Assembly: GCA_905221615.1 (NCBI GenBank)
Contig: CAJNDT010003157.1
Span: 1 to 64,000, forward strand
Length of the DNA: 64,000 bases
Reading direction: 5' to 3'
From: Symbiodinium sp. CCMP2592
Taxonomy: Eukaryota > Sar > Dinophyceae > Suessiales > Symbiodiniaceae
Shown: positions 1 through 11,496 of the stretch, one piece after another
How positions within the stretch are numbered: position 1 is the first letter of the stretch
Layout: every line of letters begins with the position of its first letter
Program-made: the position numbers and the translations under genes
Notes under the pieces: generated by a model
Told to the model about the DNA's origin: nothing
The model's database searches: none
The model's input: only the letters and a program-made list of their open reading frames with translations

Positions 1-1492
1 CTTTTTCTCGGAAAATTTCAAATATTGCTAGAAAGACGCTTGGGGATTCGGTGTGCGTGTTCTTCGGCGCCCCCAAACCCCCCCCCCCCCAGAAGATTCT
101 AAACACCATTGGGAGGAAATTTAACTGTAGAGGGCTCCGGCAACTACGGCGCGTGTTTGGGACCCCCCACCCCTAGAAGCTTCTAAATATCACTAAATAC
201 CACTATAGAGGACCGCACCGACATGTCATGACAACACAGAACACAGCTTACACACAAGCATGCCCAGCACAGCTTTGGGCACGCACACACGACACTCAAC
301 ACATACAACGCAGACACAACACACACAACACACATAACAGAGGCTAGTAAATATGGAAATGTGAATGTAACAGGAGGTTGACAAATTAAGGGTACCCAAG
401 GATGGGAGCTGGTAATTCTGATTCAGCAGATGCACTATATCGCAGATATAAACGTGACTCCGAATTTAACACAGAACATAGGTTTCAAGAAGAAGATATG
501 TTTTCACATCAACTTTTCTTCCAAAACTCACCAAACTGAATCCGGTCTTTTTCGAGGGCACCTTTGCCTGCTTGAATCTTTGCGCAGGTGCTAATGGTCT
601 CTGCACACGAAATGGCAGGCACTGCAATGGTGGCATCAGTTCCAGTTCTGACCAAGACAGACTGCGACTGCAAGTCTTGAACTCCAAACTGTGGAACTTC
701 AACCTTAATCAATCCGAAAACCTAAACCAAACCGGAAATCGAACACATAACCCGTGTAGAAGATAAAGCTCTACATTCAACCCCTGTGTCAATTATTGCC
801 GTGTCTAAGGTTCAGACTTCAAAGCTTAGCTGGTCTGACGTTGTGCATGTGGGAGCTGCCGGAATTCAACCGAGGATCCAGGTTTTGACGAGTTTAAACG
901 AAGAGTCAAGCAACAGCAGTCTGTCATCTGGCTGGGTGCACATCATTGTGATGTGCTGTGGTCTTGGACGAAATTGGGTCAGATCGCATGATCTTCAATG
1001 CCACCGGGGTACTTCCGGACTGCGAGCAAAATCCTGATTGATTGAACAATCAGCACTCTCACACCCACAATGCCGAAAGACTGATACGGAAGATGGTACA
1101 TGATGGAGCTTGACAACGTTCGTGATTATAACTCCCAGTTTCTGGGAAGCCCCCTGTTCGGTAAATATCCGCGCGAGTAGGTCTTTCTGCGAAAGTGTCG
1201 GAGACCCAGATGCTCAGTCTGGAGAGCGCCCAACCAAAATGTCAAACCCGAGCCCGAAATCAGACTTACCCCATGCTAAGATTTGGCGAATCGCGACGTA
1301 GTAGCTCGGAACTTAAACCCACATCCGGACCTGATCTTGAACAACTTACCAATGAGCCCGTCAATTCCTGTGTCCTTTTAAGTGCACACCTACACCTATC
1401 CCTCGCATGTGCAGCAGCCTCAAATTCCCTACGCAGTTTTCCTTCAGGACGTGATGCAATGAACCTTATAGGACGATCTCCGCACATTAAAC
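1..1492. other. Anonymous non-coding DNA, left edge
   Basis: I see no gene here. There is a C-rich run at about 80-90 and a CA-rich stretch at about 235-335 (ACACAAC-type). Short open frames on both strands are interleaved and none shows a recognisable domain or a consistent codon bias. The first C-strand telomere-like motifs begin at the right edge of this interval. Confidence 0.5.
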
Positions 1493-3230
1493 CCAAACCC
1501 TCAAACGCAACCTAAGCCTTGCTACTCTACGGCTTGCATCGGTTGAACCAGAAGATCCCACGGCCCTTAAACCCCTAAACCCTATGATACCCTTATTATA
1601 GTAACCTTACGGATCCCGGTGATGGAACCCTTATAGATCCCTTAAAGGACAAAACAGGCATCGGACAGGCCTTATTGAAGCAGCATGAACATCTACACCC
1701 AAAGCCGCGCTGGCCTGAGTAATCTGAGACAAACAAGTGACCCTAGGTCTGTTGAAACCACATCCTAAAGCCCTAAACCCTAAAGCTCAAAAGACCAAAA
1801 CCTAGCAATGATTCTGGCTTCGCAGAAGACGCCAACTCGACATTCAGCCGGAAAAGGCTACTGGCCGAGAGCTGCTGGGGATGGCACAGCTGGATGACTG
1901 CCGACTGATCTTTGGGATTTCGGTTTAGCTATGATTTGTTGAAGCATGCTGTTTCGAAAAATATGCTGGGTCTACTATTTGACTGGTCTAGGGGCGTTGG
2001 GGGAACCCAACATTTGCGATGGTTATGTGCTTTTTGTGTTGGCGACGGGAGTCGGGGCAAAAAAATCCGTCGCGAGGGCCTGTGTTTCGTGTTCAGAGAA
2101 GTTGGTTGTAAAAGCTGATGATGGAGTGAACTCGTGATTCGAATGGTTTCTGCGGCTTCTGTACACAATTTCACCGGAAGCCGGAATACTAGTGCAGAGT
2201 AGTGCATATGCTCCTTCTACTATAGAACGTATAGAACACAACACAAGCCGCCTGCAACCGATTACCTGTTTGAGAGATGGCTGCCTTGCAAGGACTGCTT
2301 GTCTGCGCAGGGTGGCTTGGGCTTCGAGGTCCCTAAAGTCCTAAGGGCTCGGGCCTGCATACTAAGCCACTTATCGAATATCAACACATAGTAAACACTT
2401 GGCTACGGCCCCCACTCAGTAATAGTTGAATAATATTCATAAAATAGATATATTGGGACCTTCGTAGTAGCTCTATTATAGACTCTTACTGTATGGGGGC
2501 AGTACCTAAGTAAACACTCATCGCACAAACCGGAGGAGTTTGTGCCGTTCCCTTGGCTCTGAAGCTTCCCCAACGTCAAACTACGTCCTGTCACTGGCCG
2601 TCGCGGTCCCATTCAGGGAGCGCGCCTCGGGGGCTGTTAAGGGCTTCGGGGTTTTGGGTTTAGGGTTCATGCGTACACAAACGCCTAATTCCAAATCCCC
2701 AGACCCCAATCCCTGTGCCCTGCGCCGCTGATAGAACGAGCAGCACCCACAATGTCATCAGGGTGGTTCTTGCGTATTTCCGAGATGACATCTAATTCAA
2801 TCGCCAGGCCAAAGCAAACAATCCATACTCCCCGAAAGTGCAATGTTGTTGGGCCTATCTTCGGGGCTTCGGAAACGTCCATGTCGTCCTAGAGTCAGTC
2901 CCAGAGAATCATCACGTGCCCCTATCCGAAATCCGAAACAGACGATGTCTGTCTGCAGCACACGTACTGCTTCGCCCGGGCATTTCTATCGCATAGCATG
3001 CCAATGCGACCGTACACCCTAAACTCTCGATGCCGCCGAGTACAAGTTCTGCCTCCTTTGACTCGGAGTTTGGTCCATTCGGGTTTGAAAATTGTGTTTC
3101 GGGGGTTTAGTGGTTTAAGGGTTTCGTGCAAACGTTGGGATTCGCAGAAGCCGGCCTCCATCGATTCCTTAGGCATTTGAGGTAAACATGCCGAGCTTTG
3201 AAAGTCATCCAACCCTTGTTACTGTTTGTT

Positions 3231-3293
3231 TAGGGGTTAGGGTTTAGGGTTTAGGGTCTATAGGATTGTAGGGTTTAGCGGTTAGGGTTTAGG
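3231..3293. repeat. Interstitial telomere-like repeat, G-strand orientation
   Basis: A short run of TTTAGGG units broken by variants such as GTCTATAGG and GTTTAGCGG. It is typical of the degenerate telomeric patches that occur throughout this window. Confidence 0.8.
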
Positions 3294-4819
3294 ATGCGGA
3301 AGGGGAGACTTTGTCCGAGACCCCCGATTGCAATTCAAGAAAGTCCACCGGAAAGCCCGCCAAGTGCCCTGCGCATGCTACTGAAGCGACGCGCACCATC
3401 GCCTCCGTCCGGACAGGAGGATCGAGAGCAGATGGAGCCCATCTAAATCATGCATTCGGGCCGCCCCCAAACCCTAAACCCCTAAACCCTGTGTTTTCTG
3501 CAATCTCCCATCCCGTTCTGCACTAGGACTTTGAAGCCTCCAGCTTCAGGTGTCGGGCTTCGCATCGAAACTTCTCTAGGTCTTGTCGCACGAGGCAGGT
3601 CCATGCTACAAAGTAGGGCCATGCCTGAACAGGTACAAAGCATCGTAGGCAAAGAAGGTTAACGAAATCCCAGGGAACCGAGTAGGACCCATTCCAGAAC
3701 CCTGAAGCTCCAAACCCCACATTATAAGAGCCCCTGGCTCCTGAACCCAAATCATCCCAAAACGCTATCACGAGTTCGGAGTATGCACCAGAGGTACCGA
3801 AGCAATCGAAGGCCAGATAAATGAAGGAAAGCGGACATGGTTTAAGGCTTGCCTTCTCCAAACTCCCTAAACCCTAAACATCTAGACCCTAAACCACAAG
3901 CGAGTGTCCGAATGACGGCGCATTCTGTGCGCCAAAGGGTCAGCAGGGTCCATCGTGCTTCGGTGGAACTCCGAGAAGGCCCAGCTAGCTGGTTTAGGGG
4001 TTTAGGGTGTTTTTAAGGGTTTGGGGTCTGGAGGCGTAGGGGTTTCAGGGGTTCAGTGTGTAGGGGCCCTTGAAGGGTTTCTGCTTAAGGGGTTTAGGGT
4101 TTAGAGTTTCGGAAACGGGCAGCGTAAGCGCTGTATGTCCGTACGGACGAATGTCCTTTGACTTTCCGTCGGCAGTGCTGCTGGCTAGGTTCACCTATGT
4201 ACTTGAATTGGAGGGTCGTGGGTGACTTGCAGGAAGAGCTATCCAGTATCCGTTTCCTCACGCGGCAACGGTAAGATATTCACCGCTAATGGCTGAGTCC
4301 GGAAGTTCAAGAGCCACTCGTCTGTCGACTCATCCTTCCAAACGAAGCCCCAGATCCAGACTTCTCTCTTATCGATCCTCCACAGCCTAAACCCTCAGGC
4401 AATGACCCCATCCCGAAGCCCAAGTCCAAAAATGGACGTCGAAAGCACCCGACCTCGCCAATGACGCCAGGCAACCAACCTGTGCAAGAAGAGACGGGTC
4501 AACACTTCGCATTTTTCTACAAAGCCATCACCGTTGTAGACTATCATTTTCATGATCGGAAACTCTGATCATCCAGGGCTGTTGGCGCTTTCGCGGGGTG
4601 GGATGAAGTAAGACAGGGGGCGAATGAATGTGCGTCTCTGGGTTTGTATCAATGTAGTAGGAACTGGAGTAGGAACCAAAATGAATAGCTTTACCAACTA
4701 TTTAGGCACCCATAGTTAAGTTTTAGATGCGTTCTGCGCAGAAGCTTTGAGGGGCCGTTGGGGCAAATTTTTGCGGACCCGGAGATTTCCAGGCACAAGT
4801 CTTTGGGCTTCCCTAAAAT

Positions 4820-4907
4820 CCTTATTAAAGCCATATTAAGCCCTGATTAGGCCATATTTAGTCCTTATTAAGGCCATACTAAGCCCTCATTATGGCCATA
4901 TTAAACC
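4820..4907. repeat. Tandem repeat, about 21-22 bp unit, four copies
   Basis: Four successive units have the form CCYTNATTAAGGCCATATTAAG. They alternate between a CCTTATTA start and a CCCTNATTA start, so the array can also be read as a 43-bp dimer present twice. It leads directly into telomere-like CCCTGAACCCTAAAA. Confidence 0.75.
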
Positions 4908-5993
4908 CTGAACCCTAAAACCCCTTTGAAGTTCCGTTGCGATGGCAGTTTTCCAGCCTGGGGGGATGGGTGTTTGTCGGGCTACCGGAGGGACGGGGTG
5001 GTGCCCCACCCAAAGCCTCCAAGTATTAACGCCTAATGTGGGATTTTCAGAAGATAAGACAGCCTTCTATAGACCCCTTGTGTTCTTCGTTTAAAGAAAA
5101 CCTTCATCGTTCCTTCTTTTTTAAAAGCACCGCTTGTTTACATGGTCAAGCTTAGGGTTTCGTTGGTCTGCTTCACGTCCAGATCTCCCCCTCCCCCCCT
5201 CTCACCACGAGAGCATTGGCTTTAGGGTTCAAGACTTAGGGTAGGTCTAAGGGTAAGGTTTAGGGTTCAGGGTAAGTTCAGAGTTTAGGAAGCTTAGGAT
5301 GGTTTAGGAGCCTTATGTCCATCTCAGCTGCCTCACGCAAGATAAGCTTTCGGACTTAAGGGACTTAGGGTTGGGCTCAGAATCCTAAAACAGATGCTGC
5401 TGACACAGGGGCCTTGTTACGCCCTTATGAGTCAGGGGTTACATATTGAGGAACCCTAAGGAACAGCATTAGTATCAATCTAGGCTTCTACGCGAGGGTT
5501 TCGACACTAATCCTCCTGGCTTGTCATGTCCCTGTTCGTGGGTTCGAAATTACTCTTTCCACGAGCGAAACCGAAGAAATGCAATATAGAGGTCTGAATG
5601 ATTAGAGTAAGTTCGCGTTTACGGGTTGCTTTAAAGGGTTCTACAAGGGTGCTGTAATACTGGGCCTGAATGATGAGAATATGGGTCGGGGTACAGTAAG
5701 ACATAGATTCAACGAGGAGTCCTACAGAACACTATGGGCAATTATTCGCGCCCTCGGTATTGTTCCGCTTTCTGTGCAGTCCGAGGTAAGCTTGCCCGGG
5801 TCTCAGAATCCGGGGGCTGGGCATATGGAAACTACAAATACGTGCCCGAACGGTCAAAACAACCTCAAACCTCAGTGAGGAGAGGAAAGCGTGATGAAAA
5901 CGTCAAACCTACATGAATTTACCGGAACATCGTTAAGAAATCTTCTTCAACAGCCCCAAGCCCTCAACCCCGAGCCTTGATCGATACCCTTAG

Positions 5994-6093
5994 TACCATA
6001 CGGGCCGTAGTAATTAGAATAGGGCTTTGAGGCCCATGATACTATAGTCAGAATGCGGAACTGTAACTGCTAACTATTTAAGCCCCTATAGTA
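5994..6093. mobile_element. Family A inverted-repeat element (MITE-like), copy 1
   Basis: 100 bp with terminal inverted repeats: TACCATACGGGCCGTAGTAAT on the left, and the reverse complement of TATTTAAGCCCCTATAGTA on the right. The inner motif ATTAGAATAGGG followed by GAGGCCCAT matches the other family A copies at 9.7, 34.1, 38.7, 40.0, 42.4, 54.7, 55.4, 59.4, 59.5 and 61.0 kb. Confidence 0.75.
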
Positions 6094-6471
6094 GAGTGCC
6101 CTTATAGATCCCTTGTAAGTAGCCCTTACAGACCCCTTTAGAGGAACCCTACTCTAACTGTTTAGGCCCCTATAATATATCATAGGGACCCTTATAGGGG
6201 GGTAGGGGGAGGAGGGGGTAGGGGACTATGTTTTTCTTCGGCCTTGTGAAGTCCTTGTTGTAGGCATTAAGGCCCCCTACCCCCCTAAGGCCCTAAGGGT
6301 ACCTGTAAGTACAGCCCCCCTACTAATAGTATACCCTATAACCCTATAACCCTAAACCCCATAGTGTAGTATCCCCCATAACCCTACACCCTATATAAGC
6401 CATAAACCCGATAGCAGAGTATCCCCTATAACCCTAAGCCCCCACTCAACCCTATAAGTACGGTACCCTGG

Positions 6472-6636
6472 ACCCTAAACCCCTAAACCCCTAAACCCTA
6501 AACCCTAAACCCTAAACCCCTAAACCCCTAGACCCTAAACCCTAAACCCCTAAACCCCTAAACCCTAAACCCCTAAACCCTAAACCCTAAACCCTAAACC
6601 CCTAAACCCTAAACCCCTCAACCCTAAACCCTAACC
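6472..6636. repeat. Largest interstitial telomeric array (CCCTAAA/CCCCTAAA)
   Basis: About 165 bp of nearly uninterrupted C-strand telomeric repeat, roughly twenty units. Seven-base CCCTAAA units are intermixed with eight-base CCCCTAAA units, with a few substitutions (CCCCTAGA, CCCCTCAA). The 90 bp to the left are a decayed version (CCCTATAACCC, CCCCATAG). It sits inside unique DNA on both sides, so it is an internal array and not a chromosome end. Confidence 0.9.
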
Positions 6637-6954
6637 TATGGAAAGGAGCCTCTTTGGGTCGGTCATCGGGGGCTTTCCGTGCTGCTTCCACTGGCGCTAA
6701 CCTCTCCGGGGCTGTCGCCGTTTCGGGCTTTCGGGGGCCCTAAACCCTAAGCCCAAAAGGCGCCTTTGCTCAAACAGTTAGTGCATGTCATGTCTAAACC
6801 CTAGGAATTCGGGGTTCGGACACAGGTTACTATAGGGTGTGGGGGCTTTAGGGGTTTCAGGCTTTCGGGCTTTAGTTCTCTGTTTAGTTGAATTGCCTTG
6901 GGCTTTGCTATACTGAACTTAGAACCCTAGCAAAAAATTTAATTTTAGCTGTTT

Positions 6955-7006
6955 CTTAGGGGTTATAATAGCCAAAAATTTAAAACCATTTCTAAGTACC
7001 CCTAAG
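6955..7006. repeat. Short inverted repeat with AT-rich loop
   Basis: The arms CTTAGGGGT and ACCCCTAAG flank an AT-rich centre. This is a single copy and may be a shortened inverted-repeat element. Confidence 0.45.
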
Positions 7007-7482
7007 TTTGTCTCAAGCCCAAGGATGGAGCTCCGGCCGAGCCTTGCTTTGAAGAAAACCCACCCCATTTTTCAACCCACTACAAAAGAAGGGACGACGA
7101 AAAATCGTGTGAGTTGTAGACTGCTGCGTCATTGAGTCCCTTCGGCTCCTGGCCCTTGACGAAGGGGGGATGTAGAAGTCAGGGTCTTGCTTGCTCTCTG
7201 GCACAGAGCAGGCTTAGTTCCGATTCCGTCTACAAAAATTGGCATTTCGGAATACGCCCTGTGCTGAAAGCTTTCAACCCCAGCTTCAGACCCGACACCC
7301 TCAACCCTAGCCCTTAACGCCAGACAGAACACACAAAAACAACTCGCAACCCACCTGTGACTGCCGTCGCCCTCAGAGCCCTCGTCCTGGCGCGGTCGCA
7401 GCGGTTTTCAAAACGGATGTTTGGAGCCTTTTGCTTACTTGACACAGGTATGCATGATGTGTGTATGTCTGTCTGGCTCTAC

Positions 7483-7500
7483 ATATATATATATATATAT
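7483..7500. repeat. TA dinucleotide microsatellite
   Basis: A run of nine TA units. Telomere-like C-strand motifs follow at about 7775-7800. Confidence 0.85.
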
Positions 7501-8011
7501 GTGTCTAAGTATGCTTGTGAGTCTCCATGTCTGTCTACATTAACTGAGTGTCTGACCGTGCCGTCTTGTCTATGTGGGAATGTGGGAATGTCATGTACTT
7601 GTCTTGTCTTGCCTTGTAAGGCACAGGAGATGGTGGGGTGCAAAGTGTGTGGTCTATGGCGGAAGGTGTATGGTACGGTTTGGCACCGTGTGGCCACCAT
7701 TAACCATATACGCACGCACAGTTGTCAGGGCACATCCCGGGAGCTGCGCCCAAGCTTGCTATGGGCCCCTAAGCCCAGAACCCCTAAACCCTAAACAGTT
7801 TAAGTTTAAGGTTCACTCAGAGCCTGCGGCGTTCAGATCTGGTGCGTAGGATGGGTTGGAGGATTGCCACAAACAAAATACTACCTGAATAAGTACATAA
7901 ACAAAAACAGACTGACTGAGGTGGCTAATTTTCCTCAGTTTTATTTTGCATATAGCAGATCTACACACGACGAGCTCGTGTGCAACTGTGAAAAATCTCT
8001 GCATTTATACA

Positions 8012-8048
<37 letters not shown>

Positions 8049-8095
8049 CCGGAAGGGAGGGTACCATATATACATATATATATATATATATACAT

Positions 8096-8138
<43 letters not shown>
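8012..8138. repeat. Compound microsatellite (CT)n(TA)n and (TA)n
   Basis: About fourteen CT units run straight into five TA units (8012-8048). After a 17-bp unique stretch comes a long TA tract with a few CA interruptions (8066-8138). The same CT-to-TA junction occurs at 39.23 kb. Confidence 0.95.
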
Positions 8139-8140
<2 letters not shown>

Positions 8141-8460
8141 GATACTTCTGCAAAGATTTCTGTTCTTATCTGTTTGTTTGCCTGCTCATTCATATATCTG
8201 CTATTATGCCTGTTTCATGTATCTGTTCGTCTAGTCAAACCAACCAAGCTCTTGCAATCAACAGGAGTCCACACTTACGTCGTGTGCAAAGGCTTCCAGA
8301 GCAGCATGCAGCAACGCTTCAGAAACCAGATCTGATGAAGTCTTGAAAATTCCACACTTTTAGTACCATTATAGATCCCCTATAGCAACCCTTATGGATC
8401 CCTTATAGTGACCCTTCTTTTCAGCATTCCACAAGCTTGCCCTGCAAGCCTCCGCCAAAG

Positions 8461-8799
8461 ATGGGTGAACCTGAAAACCTGAAAGCCGTGAGTGGCCCAA
8501 GTGTAGACGTGTCGAAAAAAGGACTAACCACCAATATCCACCAACTGTCGGAGCTGTATGATAAGGGCCGCCAAGCGGATCACAGCTTTTCTGACGCATT
8601 TTCCAGAATAGCCTTGAAACCAGCACATCTGGGGATCCGGACCTCAAGAAGTGGTGGAGGAAGGAGCTGGTCCTTGTCTGAGACAGCTTTTTTTCTGAAA
8701 GTACCAGGGCTCGTTTACGTGGCAAACGAGACACTACATGTTGGTGATGATGTCGGGGATCTTTGGCAAATCCTAGCGGCGACAGCCCGAAGAAAGTGA
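8461..8799 (+). CDS. Unidentified 112-codon open frame, possible exon
   Basis: Function unknown. The frame starts at an ATG and ends at a TGA, with the N-terminus MGEPENLKAVSGPSVDVSKK. The sequence is mixed polar with no membrane segment, and has a Gly/Arg/Ser-rich patch in the middle (SRSGGGRSW). It can be extended upstream without a stop to a possible 3' splice site at 8413-8423 (pyrimidine-rich, ending TTTTCAG), so it may be an internal or terminal exon. A second frame, offset by one base, overlaps its end and stays open from about 8776 to 8952. That frame reads like protein too (DLLSGHGELFYSRILNT), so a frameshift near 8780-8797 is possible. The next plus-strand frame, ending at 9129, stops inside telomere-like repeat. 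Length alone is not significant in 64 kb. The call rests on residue composition and the splice-like acceptor. Confidence 0.3.
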   Translation: MGEPENLKAVSGPSVDVSKKGLTTNIHQLSELYDKGRQADHSFSDAFSRIALKPAHLGIRTSRSGGGRSWSLSETAFFLKVPGLVYVANETLHVGDDVGDLWQILAATARRK

Positions 8800-9118
8800 C
8801 CTGCTGTCAGGACATGGAGAACTTTTCTATAGCAGGATCCTGAATACAAGCACCCTGCGATATTCCGAAGACTACACCCGAAACGAATTGAACTTGGTAT
8901 GCATGTCATTCTCTCAGAGAAAACATCCCATGTATTCACTTGCAGGAATGCCATAGAACTCGCGCACTTGCCGAAACCCACTCCACAAACACCGAACAAG
9001 GCTGAAGTTACAGAAAGCCAGTCAAGAAACACGCATGGAATCGCAAATCAATTGACCCGCGCCCCTGTCATCTGTAACCATACCTTTGTTCTCAGGCTCG
9101 CTCGCGGGACTGTCTATC

Positions 9119-9218
9119 CTAAACCCTAAACCCCTAAACCCTAAAACCCTAAACCCCAAAACCTAAAACCCTAAACCCCTAAACCCTTAAACACCTAAGC
9201 CCCTAAGCCCTAAATCCG
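9119..9218. repeat. Interstitial telomere-like array, C-strand orientation
   Basis: About 100 bp of CCCTAAA and CCCCTAAA units, decaying rightwards into CCCTTAAACA, CCTAAGCCC and CCCTAAATCC. Confidence 0.85.
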
Positions 9219-9294
9219 AAAAGCCAAGATTCCAGAAACGATGCCGAGCATGGAGACCCTCCCGGATGCGGCGACTCCTGGTGATGTCCCTAAT

Positions 9295-9468
9295 GTAGGA
9301 ACCTGAAGGGGTCTATAAGGGTTACTACAAGGGCTCTATAAGGGTTGCAATAAGGGGTCTGTGAGGGTTGCTATAAGGGGTCTATAAGGGTTACTATAAG
9401 GGATCTATAGTGGTACTATAAGTTACTAGATGTAGGGATCTATAATGGTACTATAAGTTACTAGATGT
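9295..9468. repeat. Composite GGGTCTATAAGGG repeat ending in a 35-bp tandem duplication
   Basis: Variants of GGGGTCTATAAGGGTTACTA recur about every 20-30 bp. The right end is two adjacent copies of a 35-bp unit (9399-9433 and 9434-9468) beginning AGGGATCTATA and ending TACTAGATGT. The left edge (9295-9306) carries TGTAGGAACCTGA, which is the terminal sequence of the inverted-repeat element that immediately follows on the right. Confidence 0.8.
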
Positions 9469-9566
9469 GGGAACCTGATTAAGAAACCCTTTGCCTTTGC
9501 TAGGGCTCCTTGGATGAATCCGACTATTTTGGGGTTATAGGCCCGGGGTTTCTTAATCAGGTTCCT
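9469..9566. mobile_element. Family D inverted-repeat element, copy 1
   Basis: About 98 bp with long terminal inverted repeats, GGAACCTGATTAAGAAACCC on the left and its complement GGGTTTCTTAATCAGGTTCC on the right. The second copy is at 44753-44853. The internal motif ACTATTTTGGGG is shared with copy 2 in the opposite orientation. Confidence 0.85.
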
Positions 9567-9690
9567 CTAGAAAGCTCTAAACCCGCCAGCTAAGCTGCAC
9601 AGCTTTCTCAAAACAGTTAATAAAGGCCTTCGGGTCTAGGGACTGAATTTTAGGGTTTGGGACCTCGGGGTAACAACGAAAGCAACTGCA

Positions 9691-9807
9691 TAGTATAGGG
9701 CCCTTAATAATTTTCAATAGGGTTTTGGGGTAGATTCTAGCATAATCATAATAAGGAACCCGCAAAAAATGGTGTTGGTAATTGTTTAGGCTCCCCCCCC
9801 ATATTAG
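9691..9807. mobile_element. Family A inverted-repeat element, copy 2
   Basis: Left end TAGTATAGGGCCCTTAATAA, right end TTGGTAATTGTTTAGGCTCC. The interior AATAGGGTTTTGGGG followed by ATAATAAGGAACCC is the family consensus. The right end is interrupted by a C run. Confidence 0.8.
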
Positions 9808-10465
9808 AGGGTTAATTGCTAGAAGTATCGGTAGCCTGGACCTGCCCTGAGCCTTGCATCCTGAGAACCCCAAGCTGGAACTCCGAAACCCAAACTCATC
9901 AAATCTTGGAAGTGACCGCCGGGAACTCCTGCTTTGGGTTTAGAGTTTAGGGGAGTAGGCAGGGGTTTAGGGATTAGGGTTTCGGGTTTAAGGCGTTTTT
10001 TCGGGGTATCGTGTGCGTGTAGCACAGGATGCGAGTGGTTGTTTTTGCACGCGGCCTTTTGCATGTGACGTGGGCTTCCCTGATGGCCTGAAGCCTGGCT
10101 TTTGGGTTTTGGAGGGCCCTAGGGCTTTCTACACCCTGTGGGCTTGGCTACCTCTAATTTGCAGGCTTGGGTTGGAGCTCTGAGAACTAGAGGCTTCAAG
10201 AGACAAGCTTAACATCAACGGACCCTATGCTACAAAGACAGTGTCGCACGTGCATACGCAGTATGTCTCAAAGCTGACTCGCGGTTCTAGGTTTCAGGGC
10301 GTCTGCAGAGTTTGGAGTTCAGGTCCAAGAAAACGTTGTGGGGGGTTCTCACGGCTGTAGAAAAAGTGACTAGGCCGTTGAGGTGCAGCGGAGAACATGT
10401 CACAAATGGCGACCCAACATCACGCAGGTGTGAGGGCTTTTAAGGTTTACGGTTTGGGTGTGACC
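9808..10465. other. Anonymous DNA with degenerate G-strand telomere motifs
   Basis: Decayed TTTAGGG motifs lie at about 9925-9990 and 10435-10460. I see no gene here. Confidence 0.45.
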
Positions 10466-10611
10466 CTACTGTGAGTGGAGCGGGCATGGCGTAGCGTGTG
10501 TGGGTCCGTGAGAATGAGGAGTGGTTTCTTTGGGAAAGACTGTGGAACCGAACAGCTCCTCGTCGTCTGGGAAGTCTGCCACATGTGGAAGGGGAACCAC
10601 TTCCTCAGTCT
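10466..10611 (-). CDS. Unidentified acidic exon candidate
   Basis: Function unknown. On the minus strand a good 3' splice site (TGTATACTTGCAG) ends at 10612. The frame that follows starts ThrGluGluValValProLeu and contains an acidic stretch PDDEELFGSTVFPKE, then a His/Pro/Thr-rich tail, and stops at TAG (10466-10468). The composition looks like a flexible acidic linker from a real protein. It could be a last exon, since no convincing 5' splice site precedes the stop. The opposite strand also carries an open frame starting at about 10475, which weakens the case. No domain is recognised. Confidence 0.3.
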
Positions 10612-11400
10612 CTGCAAGTATACAGGGCATTCAAAAGGAGGGTCAATAATTTTTGTGCCTACACCCTAAGCTGCAGCTGCGGCCTACTCAGACAAGTCGC
10701 GACCTGACAGCATCCGACAAAACCTGGACCCACCTCAAAGCCCCAACCCCCAAAACCTGTCGATTCCGAGAGTCCAGGGCGGGGACCCCAAACCATTAGG
10801 GTCTAATGTTGTTTAAGGTTTCGGGTTTTGGGTTTGGGGCCATGGTGTGCGAGCATGCTTGCGACGTCGACTCCCTAATCAACATAGAAGCCTCAACAGG
10901 TAGTAGGCCTTATCATGGTCACCCTCAAAGGCAGCGTAAACCCTAATACTCTTCTAGAAATCCGGAGTGTAACCTGTGTGAGCCCCAACGAACCCCAAGC
11001 CCTAAACGCCCGCGCACAACATAGACGCAGCGGCGGTGAAGAGGTGTGCAATGGGGTCCGGCCGGTGAAACTCCTCAGTTTCCGAGTTTCAGGTTCAAGC
11101 CGAAGGCTTCAGTCACAGCTTGGGTCAGGTTGAGGGTTTCTGTCGGGCCACCTTGGGATTCTAGTTAGATTGATGGTTTCAGGTTCAAGAGTTCAAGCCT
11201 TAGGTTCAAGGGCTTCTTTGCTCAAATCCTAAATCACTAACCCCTACACCTTAAACCCCTAAACCCTAAACCACTTAACCCTAGACCCGAGGCCCTAAAT
11301 ACCCTGGAGGGTCCGACATACGATGGCCCTGCACTCCAAAACACGACTCACCGCGAGCCAGACAGCGCTCAACCGTACATGTAGCAACCTACAGTAGAAG

Positions 11401-11496
11401 CCCAAAAGTTGGAAACCCCAGAGCCCCCATCCTTAAGAGTTATGTATAGGGAGTCCCAGCACTAGTTGGCATTAAGCCAGTTTCCAACTTTATGGG
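11401..11496. mobile_element. Family K inverted-repeat element, copy 1
   Basis: The arms CCCAAAAGTTGGAAAC and GTTTCCAACTTTATGGG are about 96 bp apart overall. The flank and left arm AGTAGAAGCCCAAAAGTTGG match the element at 36596-36687 (AGTAGAAGCCAGAAAGTTGG). Degenerate telomere motifs precede it at 11230-11300. Confidence 0.6.

Larger units (their letters stand above)
1493..6471. other. Gene-poor interval with degenerate telomere-like motifs
   Basis: No gene is recognised. C-strand motifs (CCCTAAA and variants) lie near 1493-1600, 1760-1790, 3469-3491 and 3866-3895. G-strand motifs (TTTAGGG) lie near 2640-2670, 3231-3293, 3990-4110 and 5220-5290. One minus-strand frame around 3440-3305 reads like protein (ATG codon followed by VRVASVACAGHLAGF), but nothing else supports it. 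A 21-22 bp tandem repeat and one family A element are listed separately. Confidence 0.5.
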
